DNA from: Tieghemostelium lacteum
Lineage: Eukaryota > Evosea > Eumycetozoa > Dictyosteliales > Raperosteliaceae
Length of the DNA stretch: 64,000 nucleotides
Assembly: GCA_001606155.1 (NCBI GenBank)
Contig: LODT01000035.1
Span: forward strand, 734,658-798,657
Reading direction: 5' to 3'
The position numbers and the translations under genes are program-made. Below, piece by piece: positions 32,899-46,300 of this stretch (position 1 is the stretch's first letter; every line of letters begins with the position of its first letter). The notes under the pieces are model-generated. The model did no database searches. It was given only the letters and a program-made list of their open reading frames with translations, and was not told the origin of the DNA.

Positions 32899-33800
32899 AT
32901 GTTAGGTAAAATTATAGCTGCAATTTATGTTTTGGTATTACTTATTTTATTCATTTTCGAAGTTATATTACCATGGAAGAGAAGACAGGGTACAACTGTA
33001 AATCACAGTAAGTAGATGCTTAGGTCTAGATAAGTCGTGTAAACTACTAATAGATTGGATTTTCACAAGATTTAAAGGAATTACAGGACAAAAAAGAAAG
33101 GTATTTAGAACAAAAAGAAAAGGAACAAAATGAAAGTAACAAAAAAGAGAGAATTAGACAGAGAATTAAAAAGTTAGAGAAAATTAAGGAATATGAGAGA
33201 TTATTGGCAACTGGTGAGGCAGGAAGTCAGTTAATTAATCCTGTTTATGTAGAAAGTGACTCTGAAAATGATGATTCTGATTCTGAGCAGGAGTCATCAA
33301 CAACAACACAAATTATTAAACAACAAAATAGAGAATATAGAGAATCTTTGAAAGTTGATAGAATAAAAGAACAAACAAAAAGAGATCAATTAGAAATGGA
33401 AAAGTTAAAAGAGGATAAGAGAAAAAAGAGATTAGATCAATTGAAATTAAAATTTAAAAATATGGAGACTAGTCCAAAAGTTGGTGGTCCCCTTACATCA
33501 AATATTCAAATTAAATTACCAAATGGACAGAAAATTATTAGAAAATTCCTTATAACTGATACCATTCAAGTAACTATTTCATTTTAAAGTTTACTATAAT
33601 ATTGTTGACTAATATTTATTTCTATTTTTTTTCAGGAAATATTTGATTATATAGATTATTGTGAGACTTTTAATGAAATTTGTCAGGAAAAGTATCACTT
33701 GGCTAGAAATATACCAAAATCAATATTTAACGATTATAGTAAGACATTAGAGGAGCTTGGTCTATTTCCAAGTGAATCACTATATTTGGTAGAACAATAA
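32899..33800 (+). CDS. Small membrane-anchored UBX-domain protein (FAF2/UBXD8-like without UAS)
   Basis: Exons 32899-33007, 33070-33569 and 33636-33800 give 257 aa. A hydrophobic helix lies at residues 3-26 (GKIIAAIYVLVLLILFIFEVIL), followed by PWKRR, consistent with an ER-type signal anchor. A charged coiled coil then leads to the QQNREYRESLKVDRIKEQ segment, which is the pre-UBX helix of FAF1/FAF2-like proteins. The C-terminal UBX fold follows (IQIKLPNGQKIIRKFLITDTIQEIFDYI, then LGLFPSESLYLVEQ). UBX domains dock on p97/Cdc48, so this should recruit Cdc48 to a membrane, as in ER-associated degradation. It is much shorter than FAF2 (about 445 aa) and lacks UBA and thioredoxin-like UAS domains. 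Confidence 0.85.
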
Positions 33801-33854
33801 ATTTACCAGAGTTAGAAAAAATGTACAAATGTTCCCATTCAACAAATATGGGTA

Positions 33855-35033
33855 CTATTTTTGATGTGTTATAGTTTGGTTGGATAATTTGGTAATAGGT
33901 GGAGTGGAATTTCTACTATTATAGCTATCTTTAAAAAACTGTGGATTTTGTTTTTCAATTTGAAGTATTTTATCTTCTATTGCTTTAACTCTTTGATATA
34001 GATCTTTTGGTACCGATGAGTTATTATTATTATTCATTATTCCCAAATGATTTTCAATGAGATTAACTCTGTCACTGAATACTGAAATACTATTATTGTT
34101 ATTTGTGTTGTCATTTAAAAGTGGACCTGTTTGATTGGTAGTTACTGAATATTTCATTTTCATTGGTGGAATTGCCGTAGTTCTAATAGATTGATTTTCA
34201 GAATTACTGGAATCGTCTCTGAATTCTATACTATTACTCTCAGCAGTCTCAAATGCTTTCATGGTAATAAATGATTTAATTCTCTTTTCAATTTCTTCTT
34301 TTGTGGCATTTATTTGAATTAAATCACTGGCAACATTATTATTTTTTGGAGAGGTACTTTGAATAGAACTAGTATTATTTAATACTGATGATACTGACCT
34401 GAATCTTTTACATTTATTTTTATCTACAACTGAACTGGAATTATTAATTTTATTATACAATGTCTTTTATTACAAAAAATTAGTTTATAAATTCAAATAA
34501 TAATAATTAAAATTCATTGAAATATACCTACAATTAGTTCAGATAAAAAGGTTTGAGTTGATTTTACATATTGATTTTTTACTTTAATTTGTGAATTTAA
34601 TTGTACAGTTGTTGTGGTTGAAGTATTACTTGTAGATCCAATCGGTAAATCAGACCTTATGGATTCAAATAAAATGGTTTTGAATGTATCATTTAACAGT
34701 TCTACTAAAATTTCATTTACTTTAATCTAGATTATTTTTTTTTTTTAAATTAATTTTTTTTAATTTTTTTTATATTTTCAAATACTTTACACTTTTTAAA
34801 TAATTAATAATTTTATTAATTAAATCTACAAAAAGAGATAGAGGTAGTTCATCATTAATTAAGATTCTAGAATGATCACTATTCAGTAATTGATCTTCTG
34901 GCATATTTTCACCAGGTGAACCTACAACACTGTTTTCATGTGATTTAATTGGTAAAATATCCGTGTCATCTACCTCTATATCGATACTGTCCTCTTCATT
35001 GTAGTCACTGTTGTTTGTTCTATTATTGTTCAT
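33855..35033 (-). CDS. mbip: MBIP-like protein (MAP3K12-binding inhibitory protein 1 family, ATAC complex)
   Basis: Three exons, 35033-34791, 34726-34532 and 34463-33855, all in phase 0, give 348 aa. The first third is acidic. The middle has predicted helices (LFVDLINKIINYLKSIKVNEI). The C-terminal half carries two segments resembling my memory of vertebrate MBIP: IQINATKEEIEKRIKSFI, and VNLIENHLGI...VPKDLYQRVKAIEDKILQIEKQNPQFF. In animals the latter is VxxRLxxIExHL..VPRDIYQRIKKLEDKILELEG-SPEYF. MBIP is a subunit of the ATAC histone acetyltransferase complex and binds the kinase DLK. Asn runs interrupt the conserved parts. The assignment rests on the C-terminal motif; an alignment search would settle it. 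Confidence 0.75.
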
Positions 35034-35473
35034 TTTCCTAAAAGATTACAGATTCCAAATTCAAAAATTAAAAACGAAATAAAAAAGTATTTTTTTTAAT
35101 TTTTTTTTTCTCTAAACAAAAAAGTTGAGATCAAAATTAATTGTTTTATATATATTCTTAATTTTTAATTTTTTATATATATAATTTCTATTGTTTTTTT
35201 GTTTATATCTTTTTTGTGTGTTTTGTTTTTCCCTCCAGTTTAGATATATTTATATTTATCTATAGAATTTCTTTTATTTTAGAAAAAAAACATAAAAAAA
35301 AGATCTTCTTTGCACCTATCTATCTCTTTCACCCAACGCAAATACCATCACACCACCACAGGCATTAACTTTCTATCCTAAAGAATAGATTGATATTTTA
35401 ACACACGCACACACAGCTTATTTAGTATCTCACCACGTACAACAACTACAACTTAAACACACCCTATCACCAA
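35034..35473. promoter_or_regulatory. Divergent promoter region with pyrimidine/CA-rich leader
   Basis: 440 bp between the MBIP-like and CELF-like genes. The right part (35316-35473) is C/A-rich (CACACCACCACAG, ACACACGCACACACAG), unlike the A/T runs to its left, and is probably the 5' untranslated leader of the CELF-like mRNA. Confidence 0.5.
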
Positions 35474-36913
35474 ATGCAATCTATTCAACAAATGAACTTG
35501 CAACAACAAATGAACAATAACAACATGATATCACCATCTACACCAGGTTTCACAGTTTTTGTTGGACACATTCCATCAACCATGAATGAAGATGGTCTTA
35601 AACAACTCTTTGAGAAATATGGTAACATTCTAGATATCACAATAATGAGAGATAAAAGAACAAACTTTTCTAAAGGTACATTAAAACACTTTACATTAAG
35701 CAATCTTCAGATAACTTGTTCAACAGGTGATTAACCCAATGTTTAAACAAACCCCTTTACTCCTTTTTTTTATATTCTTTTAGGTTGTGCTTTCATTAGC
35801 TTTAACAGTAAAGAGGAAGCTGATTTAGCCATGGATTCTGTCAACAACAATCCAACTTATCTTGAAAATGTATGTTTTTGGTGTTCATTTACCTAATCCT
35901 CAACCAAACCATTGGAAATTTATTTAAATATTAACTTAATTTTAATCTTAAAATGTAAAGATGAACAAACCACTCCAAGTCAAATACTCTGATAACGAAA
36001 TTGAAAAGATGGAAAGAAAACTTTTCATTGGTATGACAGGTTCAGCTGACGAGACTCAAATCACACAGTTGTTCTCTAGATTTGGTACCATTGAAGAATT
36101 GACTGTTGTCAGAGAAAAAGATGGTAAACCAAAAGGTTATGGTTTCATTAAATTCTCTTCCAGAGAGGAATCTGAAAACGCAATTAGAGAAACTGACGGT
36201 AAACAAACTCTTCCTGTATGTTTTTTTTTTGTACACCTTTTATTAAAATCTTCATTTATATTAATATAATATATATTCATTTAATCTAAACAACTATAGG
36301 GATCAATGAATCCAGTAATTGTCAAATTTGCTGACACTGAAAGACAAAAACGTAAGAAGATGCAGGTTGGTACACAACCAATGCAAACTCAACAGTTCCC
36401 AGGTTACACAGCTTATCCAAATGCTGGTTACAGTCCATTTTATTTCCAAAACCCACAAATCTCTCAACAAATGAATAACTTACGTAATTTCAATCAACCA
36501 ATGAATTACGGTATGCCAATGGCTAATACTCAAAATAACAATAATGCTTTTGATTGTAGGTTTTAAATAGAATTTTTTTAAAAATTTACAGTAGATCTCT
36601 AACAACAAGCAAATTTATTTAAATTTTAAAATTTCATGTAAATATAGATACCCAAGCACCAGAATCAAATGAATTATTTATTTATTATTTACCACCACTC
36701 TATGGTGATGAAGAATTAAAGACATTATTCAGCAAATATGGTAATGTTCTAAGCTCAAAAGTATTTATTGACAGAAATACCAATCAATCAAAATGTTTTG
36801 GTTTTGTAACTTATGATAACACTCAATCAGCTCACCATGCAATTAAAGAACTAAATGGTTTCCCAGTTGATGGAAAGAAACTCAAAGTTACTTTCAAAAG
36901 AGAACGAAACTAA
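35474..36913 (+). CDS. CELF/Bruno/ETR-3-type RNA-binding protein with three RRMs
   Basis: Five exons, 35474-35675, 35784-35869, 35961-36215, 36300-36555 and 36648-36913, encode 354 aa. RRM1 has TVFVGHIPSTMNEDGLKQLF (RNP2) and SKGCAFISF (RNP1), the RNP1 being rebuilt across the first intron. RRM2 has KLFIGMTG and GYGFIKF. A Gln/Asn/Pro-rich spacer follows, then RRM3 with LFIYYLPPLYGDEEL and CFGFVTY. Two RRMs, a divergent spacer and a third RRM at the extreme C terminus is the CELF/Bruno plan. These proteins control alternative splicing, translation and mRNA decay through GU-rich elements. The spacer is shorter than in animal CELFs (about 480 aa proteins). Confidence 0.94.
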
Positions 36914-38194
36914 GAATTAAATCAACAACAACAATAATAACCCTTGTTAAATTAATCATTTAATTAACTTCATTAGTTTTTGTATTATTAATAATTCAAA
37001 AAAAAAATATGTCAACCCAACCAACCAACACTAACCTCATTAAACAATAACTCATTCTCATCTCCCACCAACTCACCAAACAATATTCCAACCCAACCGC
37101 ACTTCCAAAACATAGAAAATTAATTAAATCATTTAACAAACTCACCACCATCTCTCTTCCTCTCTCTTGTCCTATCCTTCTTCTCTCTCTCGCTCGTTTT
37201 AATTTACAATTAACAACTCAATAAATACCATCTAATGCAAAAAAAAAAAATAATAAAATAATACAAAATTAAAAAAAATTACAATAATTAATATTCATCT
37301 TAAGTTACAGACATTCTTTAGATTACTTTTGTGAGATCTTTAAATTATATTAAAGTATAAGAAGTTATCAAAGAACACTACGTCTGTTTCATTTTTCAAA
37401 TAACAAAGAGGTCTTAATTAAAAAAAGAGTTACAAAGGTTTTTTAACAGAAATAAATTCACCAATCTTTAATTAAACGGATTGGAAGTTATAACGAGATA
37501 TTGTTCGAAATTCTATTAAACTAGAAAATACACCTTTGATATCTTTTAAATAGGTCCCAAATCAACGGAAAAACAAAAACTATTATTATTTGAAAAAAAA
37601 ACTTGAATTTCCTATTTTGAAATAAAGTTTTAAATCTTTAAAAATTTCAAGGTATTCAGATATTGCGGAGTGCCAAAAATTTAATTTAAATCTCTTGTTT
37701 GCATATTACATAATAGACTTTCGGAATTTGGAACACAAATTTTGGTTCAACAAATATACAAAAAAAACAATATAAATACTCAAATACACTCCCCAGAAAA
37801 AAACATTGATCATTTTGTATAATTCATAAACAAGCTTGTTTTAAATATTTGTATAGATACTACAACAACACACCTTCAGAAAGTAATTGTGTTGTTTTTT
37901 ATTCAACACCTCCACATTTTTTTTTACAAAAATATCTTTTTTAGCTACCATTTATTGTATATATCTTCACTCTCTCTATCATTTTAAATATTTGTAATTA
38001 TTCCACACCTTCCACTTTTTTAAATAGTAAGTAATCAACTTTTAAAATCATGGTTATTTTTAATACTTAATTTTCATTCATTTGCATTTTCAAATAATTT
38101 ATGTTCATAACTTTTATTTCAATATTTTAATTTTTACTAAAATATTAATGTTTATATTATTATTATTATTAATTATAAAAAAGAAATTTAGGAA
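36914..38194. other. Long intergenic region (1.3 kb)
   Basis: The largest gene-free stretch in the window, between two plus-strand genes. It starts with CA/AC-rich 3' flank of the CELF-like gene, has a pyrimidine-rich patch at about 37141-37200 (TCTCTCTTCCTCTCTCTT-like), and then plain A/T-rich DNA. No ORF above noise and no tRNA promoter boxes were found. Developmental regulatory elements for the G8 gene could lie here, but I recognise none. Confidence 0.5.
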
Positions 38195-41100
38195 ATGTTG
38201 AAATTCTTTGTCCTATTTTTATTTTTTTATATCAGTATAGGTAAGATATTTCTAAAAAAAAAAACTAAGTAAACACAAGTGTGGTGTTTGTGGTGGTTGT
38301 TAAAATTCAAATAATATTAATACATGGCTTATTATAATTAAAATCATATCTTAATGAATAGGTTTAGTACTTTCATGTGATGGACCTGATAGCGATAGTT
38401 CACTGAGTCTCTGGAGTTCAGCCTCTACTTGGGGTAGTGCAGGAATTCCAGTTGCAGGTGGAGTTGCAATTATCACTGGTTCAATGAAAGTTCTCTTGGA
38501 TATCAGTACTCCAAGACTCCAACAAATTAATATCTTACCAGGTGGACAATTGGTAGTCAGTTCTAAACATGGTCCCATTTCCATTTACACTGGAGGTATT
38601 CTAATTGAAGGAAGACTGGATATTGGAAATGACGGATGTCGTTACAATGGCAGTGTTACCATTAACCTTACTGGTAAAGATGGTGTGTCATACTATGAAA
38701 CTCGTAATGACATGGGTAGAAAATTCATTGGTGTTCTTCCAGGTGGAAGATTAGAACTTCACGGAATCTACAGTTACCCAATTCCATCTTGGACTCAATT
38801 GACAAAAACTGCAAAAACTGGTGACACCATTCTCAATTTGAATGCTGACGTCAGTCAATGGCCTATAAACGGCACTGTTGTTGTTGGTACCACCGATTAC
38901 GATATGCTTCAATCTGAAGAAGTTACTATAGTTGCTTGTCCTGAATGTACCTCCAAACAGATAAAGATAGCATCTCCAGGTGTTAAATACTACCATTACG
39001 GTCAGTTTACCTATGGAGTTGATCAAAGAGCTGAAGTAGGTCTCTTGACTAAGAGTATTAAAATTCAAGGTGAAATGGAATCCACATGTACCAAAGGTGA
39101 TCTCTGTAGATTCTTTAATTTTGATACATTAGGTGGCCACATGAGATTCCTTAAAGGTTTTGGATCAGTTCATATCCAAGGTGTTGAATTAACAAAAATG
39201 GGTCAGACTTACAATCTAGGTTGCTATCCAATTCATTTCCACATGTGTGGTGATTTGGATATTCCAACCTATGCAGACTGGCCTACTTTTATCAAAGATA
39301 ACTCCATACATCATACTTTGAGTAGATGTTTGACTATTCACGGTACCAGCGGTTTGATTGCTGTGAATAACTTTGCCTACGATCATTATGGTCACTGTTA
39401 TTTCTTGGAAGATGCTTCTGAAGAGAGAAACTATTTAGAGTCTAATGTAGGTATGGTCACTCGTTATGGTTATTTATTACCTTCTGATAGATCTTGTGAA
39501 TTATGTCTCTATTTGAAACCATATGATTTCAATGGTAACCCAACTAGTTGCTCAGAATGCGAAGCTGTAGCAACTTTCTGGATAACCAATCCAAATAATG
39601 TTTTGAAAAATAATATTGCAGGTGGATCTATTAAAGCTGGTATATGGTATGCTTTCCCAGACCATCCATCAGGTCTCTCTGATCCCTTGTATCCCAAGAC
39701 CTTCCCACCATACATTAAAGTTGCAATGTTTGTTGGAAATAAGGTACATTCCAATACCGAAACTGGTATGATGATTGATTCAGGGTTCCAGGTAGTTCAA
39801 CCTAGTGCCTCTACGCCATCACAGTATTTGTCAATGAATGTGGCACGTTATAAACCCAGAGTCAATAGTACAGATCCTACTTCTGCCAGAGCTGTCTCTG
39901 AATTTCTTGATTTTACAGCCTACAAAAACAAATGGAGAGGTTTATGGGCCAGAGGTGGTGACTTACTTTTCCACAATAGTTTCTTTTCTGATAATGCCAT
40001 TGGTGCTACTTTGGCCTCTGAAGGTGTAATGCCTGCTGATCCAGGTTCAACTCAGAGATTTATTGGATGTACTTTTGTTGCTGAATCTGAGAATCTTGGT
40101 ATGGCAACAAACGGTGTCAATACCTACAAAGGTCACACCATTCCAGCTTGGCAAGAGTTCACACAAAGAGGTGTTGAACTCTATGATGGTCCATGTTCAA
40201 TTTCATATAGTACCTTCATTAACTATAACACAGATGGTGTTAGATCAATGTCTGCTATTGGATGGCTATTGTACAATGACTGGCAATTTGGTAGTAAAAA
40301 TAAGTTTATTGGTAACAGTTATATTAATTCAAATCTCAAGGTATTGAATGTACCTTCAATATACGATGGAACTAAAAATCAAATTTTCCTAGATGACGAT
40401 GGTAGTACTACAGGTACTATTAATGCATCAGTTGTACCTAATGTCGATTACTTTGCCTCTCCAGCATGTATAAAGAATACTGCTTGGAACATGTCAACAT
40501 GTTCTGAGAAATATGGAATGTTGTTTATCTACAATTTGGATCTTTCCAGTAGTTATATCCCAAATGGTCAATCTGGTGTCATCATGATAAGAGATCAGTA
40601 TCCAACTTACAAACATACTCTAATGGGTGTACCAAACAGTTCACCAAGAAATACATTTATGCCTCTAGTCATGATTGGTAGAACCTATACCATGCACTTT
40701 GCCCACGCCACTCCACCATCACTCAATATTCAAATGGCTAATTTTGATAAATCAGATTCCGTAGTAGTAGGTATTTGTTATCCTACTTGGGGTGTATCAT
40801 TCGCAATCAACCGAAATGTAGTTGTAGGATGGAAGACATCCAGTAACAAGATTACTTTAGGTTCCTCCCTATCAGCTGTTGAAAATGATGCATCAGGTCT
40901 CACTGGATTCTACGATAGCAGCTCTGGTTTACTCTTTGTAAAATTCATTCAAAATGGCACACGTACATGGAACATGTATTGTCCAGACAGTGGTTGTGAA
41001 TCCATTAACATTAAAATCACAGGTAGTGGTGTAAATTCCAATAGTGGTGATTGCTCCTCTGCAGCCTATCCAAAATACACCAAAAAAGAAAATGTAGTCT

Positions 41101-41285
41101 ATGGTGGTTGTAATGGTAATCCAAATCTTGTTATAGATGCCTGTGGTATTTGTGGTGGTAATGGTCTTAGTTGTAAAATTGCTGGTACTCTAAGTAATGT
41201 TGCAAACACAGTTCAAAAACCATTATTCTTTAATTTCATTTGCATATCACTTTTGATAATCTTTACATTTTTGATTTTTATCTAA
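38195..41285 (+). CDS. G8-domain surface/secreted protein (CEMIP/TMEM2-related, dictyostelid type)
   Basis: Exon 1 (38195-38240) encodes a signal peptide (MLKFFVLFLFFYISI). After a 121-nt intron, exon 2 (38362-41285) completes 989 aa. The G8 domain begins near residue 25: LWSSASTWGSAGIPVAGGVAIITGSMKVLLD, continuing with INILPGGQLVVS and GILIEGRLDIG. A right-handed beta-helix-like region with HFHMCGD, SRCLTIHG and Gly/Asn-rich strands follows, as in CEMIP/TMEM2 hyaluronan-binding proteins. Near the C terminus there is a Cys motif (DACGICGGNGLSC), then a hydrophobic tail of about 20 residues ending in FIFI, which may be a membrane or GPI-attachment signal. Dictyostelids have a family of such G8 proteins. 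A role in extracellular polysaccharide binding is inference. Confidence 0.9.
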
Positions 41286-41461
41286 AAAAATCAATTAATA
41301 TAAATTATTCCTTTAAAGAATTTGTTAAAATAATAACGATTTATGATTTATCTATTATGACACATAATTATGTGAATATAATAAAAAATTTCTTGTAAAT
41401 TTGAAAATGAGCAAAAATAGCGGTTTTCATTTTTATTTTGAGTTTCAAATTGATTAAATCA

Positions 41462-43356
41462 ATGAATAAAACTCCATTTATAAAGATCACTAATACATTT
41501 TCATGGTTAAAAAATGGAGATACACAGGTATTAAAATTTCTAAATAGTAAATTAAAGTTTCAAAAACCTAAAATGTTATTTGCACTTAGGGGTATAATGA
41601 AGAAGAATAAGGATGAAAAGAAATCAGGAAAGAATTTACACTATTCATCGGTTGAGATTTCATTTTTTAATTCGGGATCAGGAAGATTTGCTACAGGTCT
41701 ATTACCAATTGTATCATCTCATTTAAAAGACTTAAATTATAATATAGAGAGAATTGATGAACGTGATCCAATACCTCAACTCTATTCCAATTGGGACTAT
41801 TCCATTAAACTACCTTCTCAAGAGATTGTAGAAGAACCACCAAAACCATCTAAAAAGAAATCAACAAAATCTAAATTGGATACATCTACCGACATTCCAA
41901 CCACAACCACAAAAAAAACAAAGAAAAAGAAGAAAGACGAAGAAGTTGAAAGACTATTTGATTTGCAACCAAATGATTTGATTCCAAAACAAATTGATCA
42001 GAATCTATTTACAGAGGAAAATAGGAAAATCAAATTACATGATTTTCAAGTAGAATCTGTAAACTTTGCGCTTTCGAATCATAGAGGTATTATAAAATGT
42101 GCAACAGGAGGTGGTAAGACTTTAATTCTTGCCTCATTTATTAAAGCAATTGGTTCAGGGTAAGTGTTCATTCAACCCCTCACTATTATATCAATAGACC
42201 TAATACTTATCTCTATTTTCGAATATAGTGTTCCAACTGTAATTTTAGTAACCAAAAGATCACTTATTACTCAAATCTATAAATGTCTAGTAGATTTAAA
42301 TATTTGTGTACCTGGTAGAGTTAGTATGGATTATTTTGAATTGAATACAGTTACCATATGTACATTACAATCTGTAAAAAAAATTATTGATCACTGTAAG
42401 GAAGCCAAAGTATTATTGGTAGATGAGGTTCACGAATTTGCCTCTCCAACCGCCAAAAAGGCATTTTCATACTTTGAGAATGCATATTGTAGATTTGGGT
42501 TCTCAGCAACACCATTTAAACTTGATGATCCTGTACATAACCACACTCTAACTTCAACCTTCGGTACATTACTTTGTGATGTAACAACTGAACAATTAAC
42601 AAAAAGTGAGTATATATTGTCACAATTGTATATGAAAAGAAAGGTAGATTTTAACATTTAAATATTTATAGAAAATATATTATCTGACGCTTATATACAT
42701 TTCTATCCAATTAATGAACCCACCATTAAAATTGAAAAGGGAATAATCTATCAGGATATGGAGACTATTGCTGTCTCTGAAAATGAATATTTGAATAGAT
42801 GTATTGCAAAATTGGTAGATTCTATACCTAAAGGTAGAATTATGATTTTAGTAAAGAGATTATCACATGGTGACGCTCTATCACAATTATTACCAAATGC
42901 ATTTTGGGTGAAAGGAAATGACAGTGTGGAAACTAGAGAATATGTAATTGAAAAATTGAGAACTGCCAAAGAGGAAAAAGTAGTTGCAATATTCTCATCC
43001 ATAGGTTATGTTGGTGTTGATGTAAGAATTCACCATCTTATCAATGCATCAGGTGGAAAAGATCCAAATATGACTATACAAAAACTTGGTAGAGGTTTAA
43101 GAAAAGCTGATGACAAGGATAGATTGGATTATCATGATTTCTATGTATGTATTTATAAACACTTCAATTTATTATTATTATACTAACATAAGTTACACTC
43201 TAGTTTTCAGAAAAAGTTAATAAATATTTAGAAGATCATTCAAGTGCTAGATTAGCAGTTTTGAAAGAAGAAGGACACAGTGTTACAATGGAACCTGAAA
43301 TTATTCAACCAGATCTCTCTAAAAAGGTATCAATAAAGAAAAAGGATCTGAAGTAG
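41462..43356 (+). CDS. UvsW-like superfamily 2 DNA helicase
   Basis: Four exons, 41462-42159, 42229-42605, 42672-43144 and 43204-43356, give 566 aa. An N-terminal region of about 190 residues includes a Lys-rich linker. The helicase core has LHDFQVESVNFAL (Q-like motif), CATGGGKT (Walker A), LLVDEVHEF (DExH) and GFSATP (motif III). The C-terminal RecA-like domain has ILVKRLSHGDAL, AIFSSIGYVGVDV and QKLGRGLRKAD (arginine-finger motif VI). The block order, and the N-terminal segment RFATGLLPIVSSHLKDLNY, resemble phage T4 UvsW (GLVGQIKKFCDNFGY) and related poxvirus A18-type helicases. It should be an ATP-driven DNA helicase for recombination or fork repair. Whether it acts in nucleus or mitochondria cannot be told. 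Confidence 0.85.
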
Positions 43357-43380
43357 TAGAATTATAATATATACATAAGA

Positions 43381-46300
43381 TTACTTATTTATTTTTCTTT
43401 TCATTTTTGGATAAATGAAATTAAATAGTAGGATTATTAGTGAGGATAGGAAAGTATAGATGGTTACTGTTATACCAATTATAGAGGCATTAATCTTTAA
43501 GTTGGAATATTGATAGTCAACTAAGAGGATTAGAATCATTAGCAGAGAGTTAACTAAACTGTTGCAATGATTTTTTAAATGGTTTTTGTATGGTCTAATA
43601 TAGAATTCTGCAACCAATATTATAAATTGTGTAGTTTTCAGCAGTATAGAATTCAGTTGTTGATTATAAAGACATGTTACTACTATAAAACTGAAGATAA
43701 ATGTCTTTAAATAGTGAATTGAGTCCCACCAAAGTAATCCATTTCTATAAGGTAACAATTGCAGCATTTTATAGAACTTGGATTGTTTACTACCTTTTTT
43801 CAACGTGTACGATATCAAACCAATTGTAAAAGGAAGAAATAGGAATATGATAATTGGAAATATTACCAATAAAGTTGTTATCAGATTTTTGTAATCTGAG
43901 TATACCACATCCATATCAATTGATAAATAGTGTGTGTCTAATTGTGGAATATTTTTGTAAATTAAAAGTGATATCATATTGAATATCAATGGTGGATAGA
44001 GTAGCATGAATAAACTCCAACATTGGTACATCATGCGGTAGTTGATCTGAGGTGAAGATAGTCTTGTTAATCGATGGTATCGGTGTTTCAATTTATGAAA
44101 TGAAATGGTAATACAATAGGTAACCAAAACCATTAATAGCGAAATAAATGTTTTGGATAGTACTGTGATGGATAGTGGACAATAGTCATATATAATGTCT
44201 ATTGAAAATCTAAATACAGGTAGTATATATAGATGTGATGTAGAGAAGAAAATAATGGAGCAGAATTGCAGATAGGTTATGATACGGCCAAAAGCTGAGT
44301 AGAATGATGAGTATCTAAGTGGTAGACAAAATACTATAATCATCAATACCAAGAGCAATAGATAATAGAAAAAATAGACCTCTCTATTTTTGAAATTTTG
44401 GCAACAGTATATACCGGATTTTGGTACAAAATTTCCAAAATCATCAACACACGAACCACATAAAACACCAGTTGTGTGGTTTTTTATACATTGGTTTTCA
44501 CCAAGACATTTGTTTGGTGCACATTGGTAGATGGCTGTGATTTCATTGACCATATAGTAATTGGGTTTGGTGTAGATTAAAGAATTCATGCACACTAGAT
44601 TTTCATTACACCTGATGCATTTTTTATGTTCTTCAGCATAGGCTTGGTTAATTGGACAGTAGATACAATCAAAGTTCCATAGATAGGTATTGTTACTACA
44701 CTGTGGTGTATAGTATGCAAAATCGGTTAATTGGAAGTTTACAGAATGGGATTGTGCAGATATGGAATATAGTATATTAGCATCTGATTTCAGAGGCATA
44801 TTTACATATCCCACGCCATTCGATAAAAAACTAGTAAATGTGAATGATAGTGAGTTATTCTGATTTTTTACCGAAAATTGAACTTCTACATTACTTAGGG
44901 TAACAATTATATTACGAAATATATCTCTGAATGTGTAGGTGAATTTTAGTTGAAATATATCAGTGTTGGTGAATGTTACTGAAATGTTATTGGGGTGTGA
45001 TGCAAAGTCGTCACCGTAGAGTGCTTGGTTATACTGTAGTGCATCCAATGGGTTTTGATTGTAATATGCAAGAGGGAACTGAAAATATGCAACCCCACCT
45101 CCACCATTCGGAGCAGAGTTTCCATAAAAGATGTTTTCTCCAATGGTTAAAAGTGTAGTGTTTCCGTCTGGTTTAGAGGAAACTAGAATGCAACCTCCAT
45201 TGGTTTGTGATGTATTGTTTAGGAATTTACTAGAATTGATAATCAATGAATTTGGTTTAATACTATCCATAAATACACATCCACCAGATTCTGCGCTGTT
45301 TTCTTTTATAAGACATTCAGAGATTGAAATTGAGCTTCTTGAACCAATTTGTATTGTGAAAAGTCCACCTTTGTTAGAAATGATCTGAGTAGAGTTCAAA
45401 TAGACTGATGACCCACCAGTTGCCTCTATAATACCATTTTGTAGAGCAATATTGTTTTTTACAATAGTGTTATAGAAAGTAACATCCGATTTTATAAACT
45501 TCCAGAATGGATTGTGCATGTAGTTACCTTCAAATCGCGAGTTGGTAATCAGTACTTTGGAATTCTGAAATAGGTTTATATCTTCCTGTATATGCAATGG
45601 ATTGGGTTGGAAAGTATTATCTAAAATAAGAAGATTATTAAAGATAATAGATTGACTATTATTGTTGGTAATGAAGAATAGTTTACTCTGGAAACTAGTG
45701 TGATGAGAAATACTATCGGAATCAGAATAGAAATTAGAGTATATAAGATGAACTAAATATCCATTATTGGTATGAGATAATATTGTAGTATTGGTACTGT
45801 TGATATCATTAAATAGTCCATGGAAAACAGTACCAGTATTATCATCTAAAGTGGTATGATATGTAGACATGTTGCAACGTAGCATATTAAATGTTATATC
45901 CAAAAAATTTTGAGAAATTAGGATTTGATCAGTTGTAAACACAGATTCTTTACAGTATACCAAAGCGCTATTTTCAAGTGTATAAACAAATGTTTTTTTA
46001 AATGTGGAGGTGGTCAGAGTTAATATAGTGAATTCCACATAAAATAGAATGGAATTCATGTAGGTATTCTCCATTACCATACCATTAATTATACCAGTAC
46101 TGAATAACATTGTAGCAAATGACAAAGCACCAGTTAAAGTACAGTTTTCAACTCGAATTTGGTCCATTTCTAATTCAGATTTTACCATTTTCAAAAACTG
46201 CTCACAGTAAATTTCTACAAATGAACTGTTTTTAATGGAAAGTGTTGATGCTGACTGAATTTCAAATACAGAGAATTGAGTAAATATAGATAAAAACTCA

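Noticed and set aside
37141-37200. Pyrimidine-rich patch as a possible splice acceptor region of an unseen gene
   Set aside because: No open frame follows it, and it fits an untranslated flank.
41438-41464. Upstream TTG start for the helicase
   Set aside because: An in-frame ATG at 41462 in an A-rich context is the natural start for a eukaryotic nuclear gene.
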